A stretch of 49,732 nucleotides of DNA from Acidobacteriaceae bacterium (GTDB lineage Bacteria; Acidobacteriota; Terriglobia; Terriglobales; Acidobacteriaceae), in contig JARLFX010000194.1 in assembly GCA_031296355.1 (NCBI GenBank), positions 1 to 49,732 of the forward strand. Direction: 5' to 3'. The notes under the pieces were generated by a model. That model had not been told where the DNA came from and did no database searches. It was given only the letters and a program-made list of their open reading frames with translations. How positions within the stretch are numbered: the stretch's first letter is position 1; every line of letters begins with the position of its first letter. Below, one piece after another: positions 32,476 through 41,815 of this stretch. The position numbers and the translations under genes are program-made.

Positions 32476-35400
32476 ATGACATTCGCAGTTCGTAATTTGA
32501 AGGTTGTATTGTTTACCGGCATTTTTCTGTTGAGCTCTGTTGGTCTTGCTCTGTTCACGCCTGTACTCATGGCGCAGACTGTGAATGCAACGCTGTCGGG
32601 GACGGTTATGGACCCCACCCAGGCCCGCATTCCTGATGCCGTGGTCGAATTGCACAGCAACAAGTCGAGCGATATTCGCAGAACCCGGAGCAATGGTGAA
32701 GGCGTTTACAGCTTTGTGGCAATTCCGCCTGGTACGTATACGCTGATTGTCTCGCGCAAGGGCTTTACCTCGGAACGGCTGGTTAAAATTGAACTACATC
32801 CGACCGATACACGCGTTTTGGATGTCATATTGAACATCGGTAGTGTCCAGACTGAAGTAGTCGTCAACGCTTCCGACGAGCAATCCAATACTGGTCAACG
32901 ATCTTCTCTGATATCGGCGAATGATGTCGCGCACCTTTCCGTACAGGGCCGTGATGTGTCGGAACTTGTCAAGGATCAGGCCGGCTTCGCCATTGTGTCC
33001 GCTAACGGGATTGCCAACGGCACGTATGATCCGGGGCAGGTCTCAACCAGTGGCGGCCTCAGCAACTTTGTTGCGAATGGTTCAACGACGGGTATCAGCG
33101 TGATCTCAGATGGCACTGATATCACCGACCCAAACTCCGGCAACAGCACAACCCAGAATATCAATCAGGAGATGGTGCAGGAGGTAGAGATAAACACCTC
33201 AGCTTTTGGCGCTGATCAGGCTAAGGGACCGATCGTATTGAACGCGGTCACCAAGAGCGGTGGGTTTATCTATCATGGGGCCATCTATACCTACGCTCGC
33301 ACGCACTATCTGAACTCCCAGAACTGGTTCAGCAAAAATCAGGGCATCCCGGATGCGCCAGACAGGTATTTGTATCCTGGAGCGAACATTGGGGGGCCTG
33401 TTCAACTGCCGTTTACGAACTTCAACAAGTCCAAACGCATGACATTTTTTGTGGGAGCCGAAGATTATGTGCAGCGCAACGTCTATGCGTACAACTCGGC
33501 GCTAAGTTCCAGCATTCTCGCTCTCGTGCCGACTGTCAATATGCGCAACGGTAATTTTTCACAGACCGAGCTGGCGAATTATCTCGGCACGGACCCGACC
33601 ACGATGCTCGCGCAGTGCAACTTGACGGGAAATCTATCCAGTTACATTCATCTTTGTGGCTCTCCCACCGGGATTACGAATAATGGCGTCGCCGTCCCGA
33701 GCACGGGAATTATTCCGCAGACTGGTCTCGACCCTGGCGCCGTCGCGCTTTTCAATAGCATGCCTCTGCCAAACCGGCCATCAGCCGGCGGTTTCAACTA
33801 CTCCACAATCAATTACGTGAACAATGACATGTGGCAGTTGACGGCCCGCATCGATGATTCGATTTCAGACAAATTGAAACTATCGATCTCCTACAACGTT
33901 GAGCATGGAGTTATCTCGGGCATACCGGAGATCCAGTCCTATTCGCCTGGAAGCGGCGGGCCGGATATGGGAGGACTCGACACGCCAGGGAAGAGCGTGT
34001 CGCGCGTCCATGCTCAATCGCTGAGTGTGAACACGACTTACATCTTCAATTCTCATATGACCAATGAGGCGTACGTTTCAGCCGCACTCAACAAGACAGA
34101 CTTTGGCCCGCGTAATTCAGCTTTGTTGCAGGCATCTACCTATGGCTATCCATACTCCGGCATGTACCCGAATGCCACGACGCAGATCCCGCAGTTTGGT
34201 GATTACGGCTATAACGGTTTGCCGATTGCGCTCTATCCTGATTTCAGTGCAGGCAAATACTTCCAGCACGCCTTCTCGCCCGCCTTTGGCGATAATTTCA
34301 CCGTGGTTCGGGGTACTCACACAGCCAAGCTTGGTGTGTATATCCAGCGAGTGACCGCAAACAACACCAGCCCGGCGCAGACAAATGGGCAAATGAATAT
34401 TTATTATTTGCCTAACGGAACAACATTCACCAATCCCGATGGAACGACTGGTCGTACGTTGACTGCGAACACGGCCGCCAATTACCTTGCAGACTTTGCG
34501 ATTGGCGATATAGCGCAGTTCATGCAGCAGAATTTCAGTACCAACCTGAATATCTATTACTGGACATCGTCATTCTTTGCTACAGATTCGTGGAAAATTA
34601 CCCCAAGGCTAACGTTGACGTATGGCCTTCGCTTTGACCATCTGGGACCATGGGAGGATGCGCATGGAAATGGAATTGCGGTGTTCAACCCATCCATCTA
34701 CACCAATCCGGTTAGCCAGTTATTGCCGGGGTTCACATGGCATGCACTTGATCCATCGGTCCCGAACTCTGGCACATCCAGCCGGCTCTTCTTTTACTCA
34801 CCGCGTGCGGGCTTAGCGTATGACCTTTATGGGGGTGGCAGAACCATCCTCCAGGGAGGCTTCGGTTTATACCGTTCCCACGATGCTGGAGGTACCTATC
34901 AGCAAGCTGTTGGCACTGCTCAGGGGCTCTTTCTCGCGACGGCCGGTGGCGGCGCCGGTATCCAGATGTCCCATCTGCAACATGGCGCGTCATCGCTCAC
35001 GGATTGCGTAAATAATGTTGCGGGGCTAACGTCAAAGTGCCCATCGCTGAACGCAGTGGTATACGGTGTGGACCGCAATGATGACGAGCAACCCCTGACG
35101 TATACCTACAATTTTTCTGTCAATCAAAAGCTCTGGAAGAACTCCCGCCTCAACCTGGCCTACGCCGGTTCGCAGAGTCATGATCTTCTGCTCGACACCA
35201 GCCTCCAGAATGTAGACGCCCTTCCCGTGGGAGCACTGCTGGCAATCGATCCTATTACGCATACATTTCAGCCGCCGAGCGCTCTTTCTATCGCGCAGCA
35301 GGGAGATTACCGTCCCTACCATCCTTATCAAGCAGTCTATGTTGGGCGTCATCTCCAATACAGCAATTACAACTCATTGCAGGCTTCGTACAGCCGGGCT

Positions 35401-36165
35401 TCAGGGGGGTTGCGTTATAACTTCAACTTCACCTGGTCGAAGAACCTCGGCATTCACACTGTGCCCGGTCAGTACGCCGATCCTACGAACCTGCGAAACG
35501 ATTATGGTTACATGCCGTCGGATCGGACGTATATCTTCAACGCGACCTATTCGTATGAGTTCGGAAGTCATGTTCACGGCAATCGGCTTTTGGCTGGTGC
35601 AGCCAATGGATGGGAGATCTCTGGCATTACTGGATTACAGTCCGGGCCCAACCTGGCTTCTGTCTATAGCCCGGATTTCAAACTCAAAGGAGCTATCAGT
35701 GGCACTACCATCAACCAGTCGAACTGGATCGGCACACCGGATATCAGCCTGCAGCCTGAACTCATATGCGATCCATCAACGAATCTCAAGGCGAAGCAGT
35801 ATGTAAACGGAGCCTGCTTCAGAATGCCGCCGCTTGGGCAGAATGGAACTTTCCAATTTCCCTATCTGCATGGCCCCGCGTATTTCAATACTGACCTCAC
35901 CATATTGAAGAACTTTCGAATGTCAGGAGAGCGCAGTCTGCAGCTTCGCTTTGCAGGCTTCAACTTCCTCAACCATCCGATCACCAGTTTCTCAGGCCGT
36001 TTCCCACAAGAGGCAAATCTCTATTTTTCAGGTCAGACCGCAGCGTCGGCTACAACGCCTGCCACAACGGGCAACTGCTCAGTGGTTGGTTCCACCTGCT
36101 TCGGCTATGCGGGATATAAGCAGGGGCGTCGTGTTATCGAAGTTGCTGCCAAACTAACGTTCTAA
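32476..36165 (+). CDS. TonB-dependent receptor, Oar-like
   Basis: A 1229-residue outer-membrane protein. The signal peptide (VVLFTGIFLLSSVGLALFTP) ends near residue 36. Next is a carboxypeptidase-regulatory-like beta domain (ATLSGTVMDPTQARIPDAVV to about residue 125: GVYSFVAIPPGTYTLIVSRK), then the plug domain with MVQEVEINTSAFGADQAKGP and the LNAVTKSGG segment, and a long beta-barrel ending in the terminal aromatic pattern VAAKLTF. This is the acidobacterial type of SusC-like transporter. No SusD-like gene is adjacent. It begins 1 nt after the NHL/Ig protein stop, so translation is probably coupled. It should import oligosaccharides released by the surface enzymes using TonB energy. The substrate is inferred only from neighbours. 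Confidence 0.9.
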   Translation: MTFAVRNLKVVLFTGIFLLSSVGLALFTPVLMAQTVNATLSGTVMDPTQARIPDAVVELHSNKSSDIRRTRSNGEGVYSFVAIPPGTYTLIVSRKGFTSERLVKIELHPTDTRVLDVILNIGSVQTEVVVNASDEQSNTGQRSSLISANDVAHLSVQGRDVSELVKDQAGFAIVSANGIANGTYDPGQVSTSGGLSNFVANGSTTGISVISDGTDITDPNSGNSTTQNINQEMVQEVEINTSAFGADQAKGPIVLNAVTKSGGFIYHGAIYTYARTHYLNSQNWFSKNQGIPDAPDRYLYPGANIGGPVQLPFTNFNKSKRMTFFVGAEDYVQRNVYAYNSALSSSILALVPTVNMRNGNFSQTELANYLGTDPTTMLAQCNLTGNLSSYIHLCGSPTGITNNGVAVPSTGIIPQTGLDPGAVALFNSMPLPNRPSAGGFNYSTINYVNNDMWQLTARIDDSISDKLKLSISYNVEHGVISGIPEIQSYSPGSGGPDMGGLDTPGKSVSRVHAQSLSVNTTYIFNSHMTNEAYVSAALNKTDFGPRNSALLQASTYGYPYSGMYPNATTQIPQFGDYGYNGLPIALYPDFSAGKYFQHAFSPAFGDNFTVVRGTHTAKLGVYIQRVTANNTSPAQTNGQMNIYYLPNGTTFTNPDGTTGRTLTANTAANYLADFAIGDIAQFMQQNFSTNLNIYYWTSSFFATDSWKITPRLTLTYGLRFDHLGPWEDAHGNGIAVFNPSIYTNPVSQLLPGFTWHALDPSVPNSGTSSRLFFYSPRAGLAYDLYGGGRTILQGGFGLYRSHDAGGTYQQAVGTAQGLFLATAGGGAGIQMSHLQHGASSLTDCVNNVAGLTSKCPSLNAVVYGVDRNDDEQPLTYTYNFSVNQKLWKNSRLNLAYAGSQSHDLLLDTSLQNVDALPVGALLAIDPITHTFQPPSALSIAQQGDYRPYHPYQAVYVGRHLQYSNYNSLQASYSRASGGLRYNFNFTWSKNLGIHTVPGQYADPTNLRNDYGYMPSDRTYIFNATYSYEFGSHVHGNRLLAGAANGWEISGITGLQSGPNLASVYSPDFKLKGAISGTTINQSNWIGTPDISLQPELICDPSTNLKAKQYVNGACFRMPPLGQNGTFQFPYLHGPAYFNTDLTILKNFRMSGERSLQLRFAGFNFLNHPITSFSGRFPQEANLYFSGQTAASATTPATTGNCSVVGSTCFGYAGYKQGRRVIEVAAKLTF

Positions 36166-36182
36166 CGGATAGAGAGACGCGA

Positions 36183-37487
36183 ATGAAATATACTGGCAAA
36201 TTTTCTGTTATTCTGCTGGCCGCATTATTGCTGCCAGTCGCTAGGGCCCAGAATACTTCGACTGTTATGCCGCCTCGCTTGCATTGGACTGGGGCGTGGG
36301 CCTGCGCAACCCAACCGATTTATAAAGAGGACACCACTACCTATACCGAGCTCCATGACCAGACTATTCGTACCTTTGTACACCCAAGCATCGGAGGAAA
36401 GACGCTTCGAGTCAGGTTGAGCGGTTCAGCTTCCTATAATGCAATTCCGGTTGATGCTGCCACGATAGGCCTTCGTGATAGCAATTACGCTATCAAGTCC
36501 GGAACGATTCATCGCCTGACCTTCAATGGACGCAGCAGTATTAATATTCCAGCCGGGTCCACGATATGGAGTGATCCTGTTGCGCTGCCCTTCGGCGCCT
36601 TCCAGGATCTTGTCATCAGTCTTCATATTCCTGAATACACGGGCGGAACAGAAACTGGACACGCGAGAGCTATCAGCTCCAATCTCATTCTGGCTGGCGA
36701 TCAGACCAATACAGAATCCGTCTCGGAGAGTACCGGGCCTAAGCACATTGGCACGAGCTATTTCCTCCAGGGGGTTGACGTTCTTGCGGATGATCATACG
36801 TATGCGATTGTTGCGATGGGAGATTCGATAACTGCCGGAATACAGTCAACATGGAGCGCAAATCACAGATGGACAGATATTTTTGCAGGGAGACTTGCTG
36901 CCGCGCATGGGTCGGTTACTTCGGCTACGTTCTCTGTTCTCAACGCTGGCATTTCCGGTAACAGGCTTTTGCATGAGTATACGGGCCCGAACGCGTTTTC
37001 GCGCCTTGGGCGTGATGTTCTTGAGCAGCCAGGTGTTCGCTTCGTAATCCTCCTGGAAGGTATCAATGATATTAATCAAAACGCCAGAAATCCCAAAAAC
37101 CTCCCCAATCAAATTGCCAGTGCCGAAGAAATTATTGGAGCTTACAAGCAACTGACAGATCAGGTTCATGCAGCTGGTATGAGGCTGATTGTCGGTACGC
37201 TTACTCCGGATAAGGGGATTGATGGGTACAGCTCACAAATCGAAAAAGATCGTACTACGGTCAATACCTGGATTCGCACCAGTAAGACTCTTGACGGAGT
37301 CATCGATTTTGATGCTGCCGTCAGAGATCCAGCCGATCCTGCCAAGCTTCTAGCGAGCTATGATTCCGGCGATCATATTCATCCGTCTGACGCAGGGTAT
37401 AAAGCGATGGCTGAAGCCATTGATATTCGTGGCTTCGTCGGGGCTTATCTTCCAGCTGAACTGCTTGCCGGAAAGGCTAAGAAGTAG
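36183..37487 (+). CDS. Secreted SGNH/GDSL-family esterase
   Basis: A 434-residue protein with signal peptide VILLAALLLPVARA. An N-terminal beta domain (about 25-200, HWTGAWACATQP; FVHPSIGGKTLRVRLS) precedes the SGNH hydrolase. Block I is AMGDSITAG with nucleophile S215, block II is NAGISGNRLLHE, block III is LLEGINDI, and block V is GDHIHPSDAGY with D397 and H400. It probably deacetylates or deacylates a polysaccharide in the periplasm or outside. It lies 17 nt after the TonB receptor and before a second esterase of a different fold, which suggests a heavily esterified substrate. Confidence 0.85.
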   Translation: MKYTGKFSVILLAALLLPVARAQNTSTVMPPRLHWTGAWACATQPIYKEDTTTYTELHDQTIRTFVHPSIGGKTLRVRLSGSASYNAIPVDAATIGLRDSNYAIKSGTIHRLTFNGRSSINIPAGSTIWSDPVALPFGAFQDLVISLHIPEYTGGTETGHARAISSNLILAGDQTNTESVSESTGPKHIGTSYFLQGVDVLADDHTYAIVAMGDSITAGIQSTWSANHRWTDIFAGRLAAAHGSVTSATFSVLNAGISGNRLLHEYTGPNAFSRLGRDVLEQPGVRFVILLEGINDINQNARNPKNLPNQIASAEEIIGAYKQLTDQVHAAGMRLIVGTLTPDKGIDGYSSQIEKDRTTVNTWIRTSKTLDGVIDFDAAVRDPADPAKLLASYDSGDHIHPSDAGYKAMAEAIDIRGFVGAYLPAELLAGKAKK

Positions 37488-37567
37488 CTATTACAGCCGA
37501 AACCGAAAAGCAGAGATGGCATCGCCGAATTCTGAAAGCAAGTAAAGACAGTAATGAGGAATCGTTC

Positions 37568-39013
37568 GTGAAAAAGCAGTCTAACAGTCCAATTCTACGG
37601 TTGATTATTGCCAGCGTCTTCCTGTGGATTGGGTTACTTGGGGCAGTGGGCGCACGTGCTGAAATTAAGCTCCCACATATCCTGAGCGACCATGCGGTGC
37701 TGCAGCGCAACCGCCCTATTCATATTTGGGGTACGGCAAATCCCGGATCCTCCATCGTGGTCAGGTTTCATGCACAGTCGGCTACTGCCGCCGCGGATGT
37801 GACGGGTGCGTGGTCAGTTTGGCTCTCCCCAGAGCGAGAAGGCGGACCGTTTTCACTTGCCATTCAAGGTGATGGAGTGGTTACCCTGAATGACATTCTT
37901 GTCGGAGATGTCTGGATTGCTTCTGGGCAAAGCAATATGCAAATGCCATTGAAGGGTTTTGATAAGACTCCAGTAAACGATTCCACAGCAATTATTGCTG
38001 CAGCAACTAATCCGAAGATTCGGTTACTCAATATTTCCCGCAGGACAAGCAAGGTCCCTGCCAGCGACATCAACGAACAGTGGGTGCAATGCACTCCCAA
38101 AAGTGTCCCTAATATTTCCGCAATCGGCTATCTCTTCGCACATGAAATATCTCAGCGCGAAAAAGTTCCGATTGGTTTGATTGTTTCAACCTGGGGTGGT
38201 ACCCCGGTTGAGGCATGGACTTCCGAGGAGACTATGAAGAGCAATCCTGCCTTGCAGGGGCCGGAACTACGTGCCGATCCAATCTGGCAGCCTTCTGGAG
38301 TCTACAACGCTATGATTGCACCGCTCACCCCGTACAGCGTGAAGGGAATTCTTTGGTATCAGGGAGAGTCGAACTCTTCGCCCCTGGCAAGAGCGCGGGA
38401 CTATCGAGTGCAGTTCCCGGCGCTCATCGCTGATTGGCGCATGCACTTTGCGCAGGGCAGGATACCGTTTCTGTTTGTGCAGATATCCTCCTTTATGGGC
38501 GCACATGAATCTTGGGGGCTGATCCGCGATGCACAGAGACGCACCCTTGATGTAGCAGACACGGCAATGGCCGTCTCTCTCGATGTGGGAGTTCGGGACA
38601 ATGTACACCCCCCTGACAAGCAGACTGTAGCCACTCGTCTCTCACTGGCGGCCCGCGCTCTTGTGTATAGAGAGCCTGTTGAGTATCAGGCACCGCTCTT
38701 TCGCCAGGCGACTACAGAGGGAGGGGCCATGCGTGTTTGGCTTGACCACTCCCAGGGAATCATCAATAAGGCTAGCGCAATAGAGGGCTTTGAGGTGGCA
38801 GGCGAAGACCATCGCTTTCAGAAGGCCAGTGCGCGGATAGATCGGGGAACGATTGTCGTTACTGCGCCCAGTGTCCCGAATCCGAAGTATGTGCGCTATG
38901 CATGGGCAAACGATGCTGTTCCCAGCTTGTACAACGCTGCCACGCTGCCACTCAGCACGTTCACGTCAGAAGAACATCCCGAGCAGTACCAGGAAGTGGT
39001 CGTCACGCAGTAG
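37568..39013 (+). CDS. Sialate O-acetylesterase-type carbohydrate esterase
   Basis: A 481-residue protein starting at GTG with GAGGA 8 nt upstream. A signal peptide (LIIASVFLWIGLLGAVGARA) ends near residue 34. Then comes a beta-sandwich (HILSDHAVLQRNRPIHIWGT; GAWSVWLSP) and the SASA/SGNH esterase domain: VWIASGQSNMQMP with nucleophile S122, LWYQGESN in the oxyanion region, and NVHPPDKQ with H347. Bacterial members of the family deacetylate xylan, mannan or sialic acids. In this operon, plant hemicellulose acetyl groups are the likely target, since no sialic-acid genes are present. The last base of the stop codon is the first of a possible GTG start for the GH1 gene. Confidence 0.88.
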   Translation: MKKQSNSPILRLIIASVFLWIGLLGAVGARAEIKLPHILSDHAVLQRNRPIHIWGTANPGSSIVVRFHAQSATAAADVTGAWSVWLSPEREGGPFSLAIQGDGVVTLNDILVGDVWIASGQSNMQMPLKGFDKTPVNDSTAIIAAATNPKIRLLNISRRTSKVPASDINEQWVQCTPKSVPNISAIGYLFAHEISQREKVPIGLIVSTWGGTPVEAWTSEETMKSNPALQGPELRADPIWQPSGVYNAMIAPLTPYSVKGILWYQGESNSSPLARARDYRVQFPALIADWRMHFAQGRIPFLFVQISSFMGAHESWGLIRDAQRRTLDVADTAMAVSLDVGVRDNVHPPDKQTVATRLSLAARALVYREPVEYQAPLFRQATTEGGAMRVWLDHSQGIINKASAIEGFEVAGEDHRFQKASARIDRGTIVVTAPSVPNPKYVRYAWANDAVPSLYNAATLPLSTFTSEEHPEQYQEVVVTQ

Positions 39014-39048
39014 TGAAAGCCATTGTTGGCAGGGGAGTTGGAGATTAC

Positions 39049-40494
39049 TTGATCAATCGAAGACAGTTATTCAAGACATCAGCAGCGATAGCAGGGGCTA
39101 TTGGTTTGCGCCCGGCACAACAACTGGTGGCCGCTACTCCCGTCTGTGCGTCTCCCAATTTCCCTTCAGGTTTTCTTTGGGGCTCGGCGACAGCTTCCTA
39201 TCAGGTCGAAGGTGCAGTGAATGAAGTTGGTCGGGGTCAATCCATCTGGGATACCTTCTCACATGCTCCTGGGCATACCTTTCAAGGGAACACCGGTGAT
39301 ATAGCCGATGATTTCTTTCACCGCTATAAAGAGGATATAGCGCTGATGAAGTCCCTTGGACTTCGTGCCTTTCGCTTCTCTATTGCGTGGCCGCGAGTTT
39401 TTCCAGCGGGAACCGGCGCTCCAAATCCAAAAGGCCTAGAGTTCTATGATCGTTTGGTCGACGAACTTCTTTCCGCAGGCATTCAACCATTCTGTACCCT
39501 GTTTCATTGGGATCTTCCCCAGGCGCTGGAGGATAAAGGTGGCTGGGTAGCGCGCGAAACAGCCTACGCATTCGCCGAGTACGCCGGTTTTGTTGCATCC
39601 AGGCTTTCTGACCGTATCCAGCACTGGATGACCATCAATGAGTTCGCTTCCTACATTGATAACGGCTATGGAGCGAACAGCACCATGGCTCCAGGCCGTC
39701 ACCTTTCACGTGCTGAACTGATGCAGACCCGTCACTATGCAGTGCTTGCACACGGGCTCGCCGTTCAGGCGGTCCGTGGGAACGCCAAGCACCCAGTCCA
39801 AATAGGCATTGCAGAAAGTGTCTCCGGTGCGGCACCTGCGATCGAAACCCCGGAGCACATTGCTGCCGCAGAACGAGCCATGCGTCTGCTTAACGCTCCT
39901 TACACCACAGTGATTCTCGAAGGAAAGTACCCGCAGGAGTATCTTGACTCGCTTGGCTCCGATGCACCCAAGTTCACGGCAGAAGAGCTGAAAATCATCT
40001 CAGCTCCTCTCGACTTCTATGGCGCGAATATTTATAGCACCAGTCAGGTGTTGGCTGCTGACAATGCTCAAGGTTACATAAAAGTTCCGCGTTCCAGTTC
40101 CTATCCGCACATGCTTTCCAGCTGGCTCTATATCGCTCCAGAGGCGTTGTATTGGACTCCCAAACTGATGGCTAAAGTCTGGGGCATTAGGAACATATAC
40201 ATCACTGAGAACGGTTGCTCCGCAGCCGACACGCTGACGAGTGGTGGTGAAGTTCTCGATACGGACCGTGTCTTCTACCTCCGCGCATATTTGTCTCAGT
40301 TGCAGCGGGCCGTGGCCGAAGGAGTTCCGGTCAAGGGCTACTTCCTCTGGAGTCTTCTGGATAATTTTGAGTGGGCACGAGGCTACTCTGAGCGATTTGG
40401 AATCGTGTATGTGGATTACAAGACTCAAAAGCGGACCCCAAAACTTTCTGCCGAATTTTATCAGCAGACAATTCTCAAGAATGCGCTCGTATAG
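39049..40494 (+). CDS. Tat-exported GH1 beta-glucosidase
   Basis: A 481-residue protein counted from the TTG at 39049, which has GGAG 5 nt upstream and begins a Tat signal (INRRQLFKTSAAIAGAIG). A GTG at 39013 overlapping the upstream stop is the alternative and would add 12 residues. The mature part is a complete GH1 barrel: FLWGSATASYQVEGA, then RGQSIWDTFS, FRFSIAWPRVFP and LFHWDLPQALED. The acid/base is E198 in MTINEFASY, the nucleophile E387 in IYITENGC, and FLWSLLDNFEWARGYSERFG ends the core. The acid/base motif reads NEF where almost all GH1 have NEP. GH1 enzymes remove beta-glucosyl, beta-galactosyl or beta-mannosyl units from oligosaccharide ends. A cello- or manno-oligosaccharide role fits. 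Confidence 0.9.
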   Translation: MINRRQLFKTSAAIAGAIGLRPAQQLVAATPVCASPNFPSGFLWGSATASYQVEGAVNEVGRGQSIWDTFSHAPGHTFQGNTGDIADDFFHRYKEDIALMKSLGLRAFRFSIAWPRVFPAGTGAPNPKGLEFYDRLVDELLSAGIQPFCTLFHWDLPQALEDKGGWVARETAYAFAEYAGFVASRLSDRIQHWMTINEFASYIDNGYGANSTMAPGRHLSRAELMQTRHYAVLAHGLAVQAVRGNAKHPVQIGIAESVSGAAPAIETPEHIAAAERAMRLLNAPYTTVILEGKYPQEYLDSLGSDAPKFTAEELKIISAPLDFYGANIYSTSQVLAADNAQGYIKVPRSSSYPHMLSSWLYIAPEALYWTPKLMAKVWGIRNIYITENGCSAADTLTSGGEVLDTDRVFYLRAYLSQLQRAVAEGVPVKGYFLWSLLDNFEWARGYSERFGIVYVDYKTQKRTPKLSAEFYQQTILKNALV

Positions 40495-40525
40495 GCGATA
40501 CCAGTAGCTTTGTGGAGATTCTTTG

Positions 40526-41713
40526 ATGCGTTCATTAAAATTGTTCCTCGCCGGCTACGCCATTGTCATGTGCTCGGTTCTCTGCCAGTCACAGGCAACC
40601 CTGGCCTCTACGCCGCCAATGGGCTGGAATAGCTGGAATTGGTTTGCCGAAAAAGTAACAGATAACGATATTCGGCAGGCCGCAGATTTGATCGTATCCA
40701 GCGGTATGCGGGATGCGGGCTATACCTACATAAATATCGATGACACCTGGGAAGGTAAGCGCGATGCAAATGGTGTAATTCATTCCAATGAGAAGTTCCC
40801 GGACATGAAGGGTCTTGCTGACTATGTCCACTCTAAGGGCCTTAAGTTAGGAATCTACTCTTCACCGGGGCCGCTGACCTGTGCCCATTATGAGGGCTCT
40901 CAGGGACATGAAGAGCAGGATGCGAAGACCTATGCGGAGTGGGGGATCGATTATCTCAAGTATGACCTATGCACCTTTGCACAAACCATGAAGCAGGCAT
41001 ATCCCGACGACGCTAATGCGCGCAATAAGATGATGCGCGATGCCTACGAAAAAATGCATCAAGCAATTGTGAAGACCCGTCGGCCCATGGTGTACAGCCT
41101 TTGCCAGTATGGAAACGACTCGGTATGGCAATGGGGTCCACAGGTAGGTGCAAATCTGTGGCGCACAACAAACGATATCAGCGCGAACTATGACCGCATG
41201 ATGATGAATGCGTTTGCACAATCTGGACTTGGCAAATACGCCGGCCCCGGACACTGGAACGATCCGGACATCCTGGAGGTCGGCAATGGAAAACTCACCC
41301 ACAACGAAAATATCAGCCATATGACCATGTGGGCTATTCAGGCCGCTCCATTGTTGGCGGGGAATAACTTGACCTTGATGACTGACGACGTGCGCTCGAT
41401 TCTCACCAACCCCACAGTCATTGCAATCGATCAAGACAAAGGTGGAAAGCAAGGCGAACGCGTCTATGCCGGTGAAGAGATTGAGATATGGGCTCGCCCA
41501 CTGGCCGATGGTTCTACCGCCTTGGCTCTATTCAATGTCGGTCGCGACTGGAACACTATGGCGGGCCTTACATTGCACTTAAAGGAAGCGGGATTTCCAA
41601 CTGATGCGCATGCCTATGACGTGTGGGCCGGGAAAGATCTTGGTCGCATCAAGAATACAGATGGCATGCCGATTCCGGGGCACGGAGCCATTTTGCTGAG
41701 ACTCACGAGATGA
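40526..41713 (+). CDS. Secreted GH27 alpha-galactosidase
   Basis: A 395-residue protein. The ATG at 40526 has GGAG 8 nt upstream. The signal peptide LFLAGYAIVMCSVLCQSQA precedes a GH27 catalytic domain: TPPMGWNSWNWFAE, INIDDTWEGKRDANG, LGIYSSPGPLTCAHYEGS, nucleophile D147 in YLKYDLC, acid/base D217 in WRTTNDISANYDRM, GHWNDPDILEVG, and TMWAIQAAPLLAGNNL. A C-terminal beta-sandwich (ALALFNVGRDW) follows. It removes alpha-1,6-galactosyl side groups, for example from galactoglucomannan or raffinose-type sugars. Alpha-N-acetylgalactosaminidase is the usual alternative in this family. Family assignment is secure. Confidence 0.92.
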   Translation: MRSLKLFLAGYAIVMCSVLCQSQATLASTPPMGWNSWNWFAEKVTDNDIRQAADLIVSSGMRDAGYTYINIDDTWEGKRDANGVIHSNEKFPDMKGLADYVHSKGLKLGIYSSPGPLTCAHYEGSQGHEEQDAKTYAEWGIDYLKYDLCTFAQTMKQAYPDDANARNKMMRDAYEKMHQAIVKTRRPMVYSLCQYGNDSVWQWGPQVGANLWRTTNDISANYDRMMMNAFAQSGLGKYAGPGHWNDPDILEVGNGKLTHNENISHMTMWAIQAAPLLAGNNLTLMTDDVRSILTNPTVIAIDQDKGGKQGERVYAGEEIEIWARPLADGSTALALFNVGRDWNTMAGLTLHLKEAGFPTDAHAYDVWAGKDLGRIKNTDGMPIPGHGAILLRLTR

Positions 41714-41815
41714 TGCCAGCCACTAGTCCTTGATCGATCAGACTTAGTTCTCTTGCTGAAGATGTTTGGATCTCTGAAGTTCGACACACGCTGTATAGAT
41801 AAACCCTCGTTGTGA

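Noticed and set aside
26851..36165. SusD-like partner for the TonB receptor
   Set aside because: Neither neighbouring protein has SusD features (TPR-like helices, RagB fold). They are propeller and Ig/NHL proteins instead.
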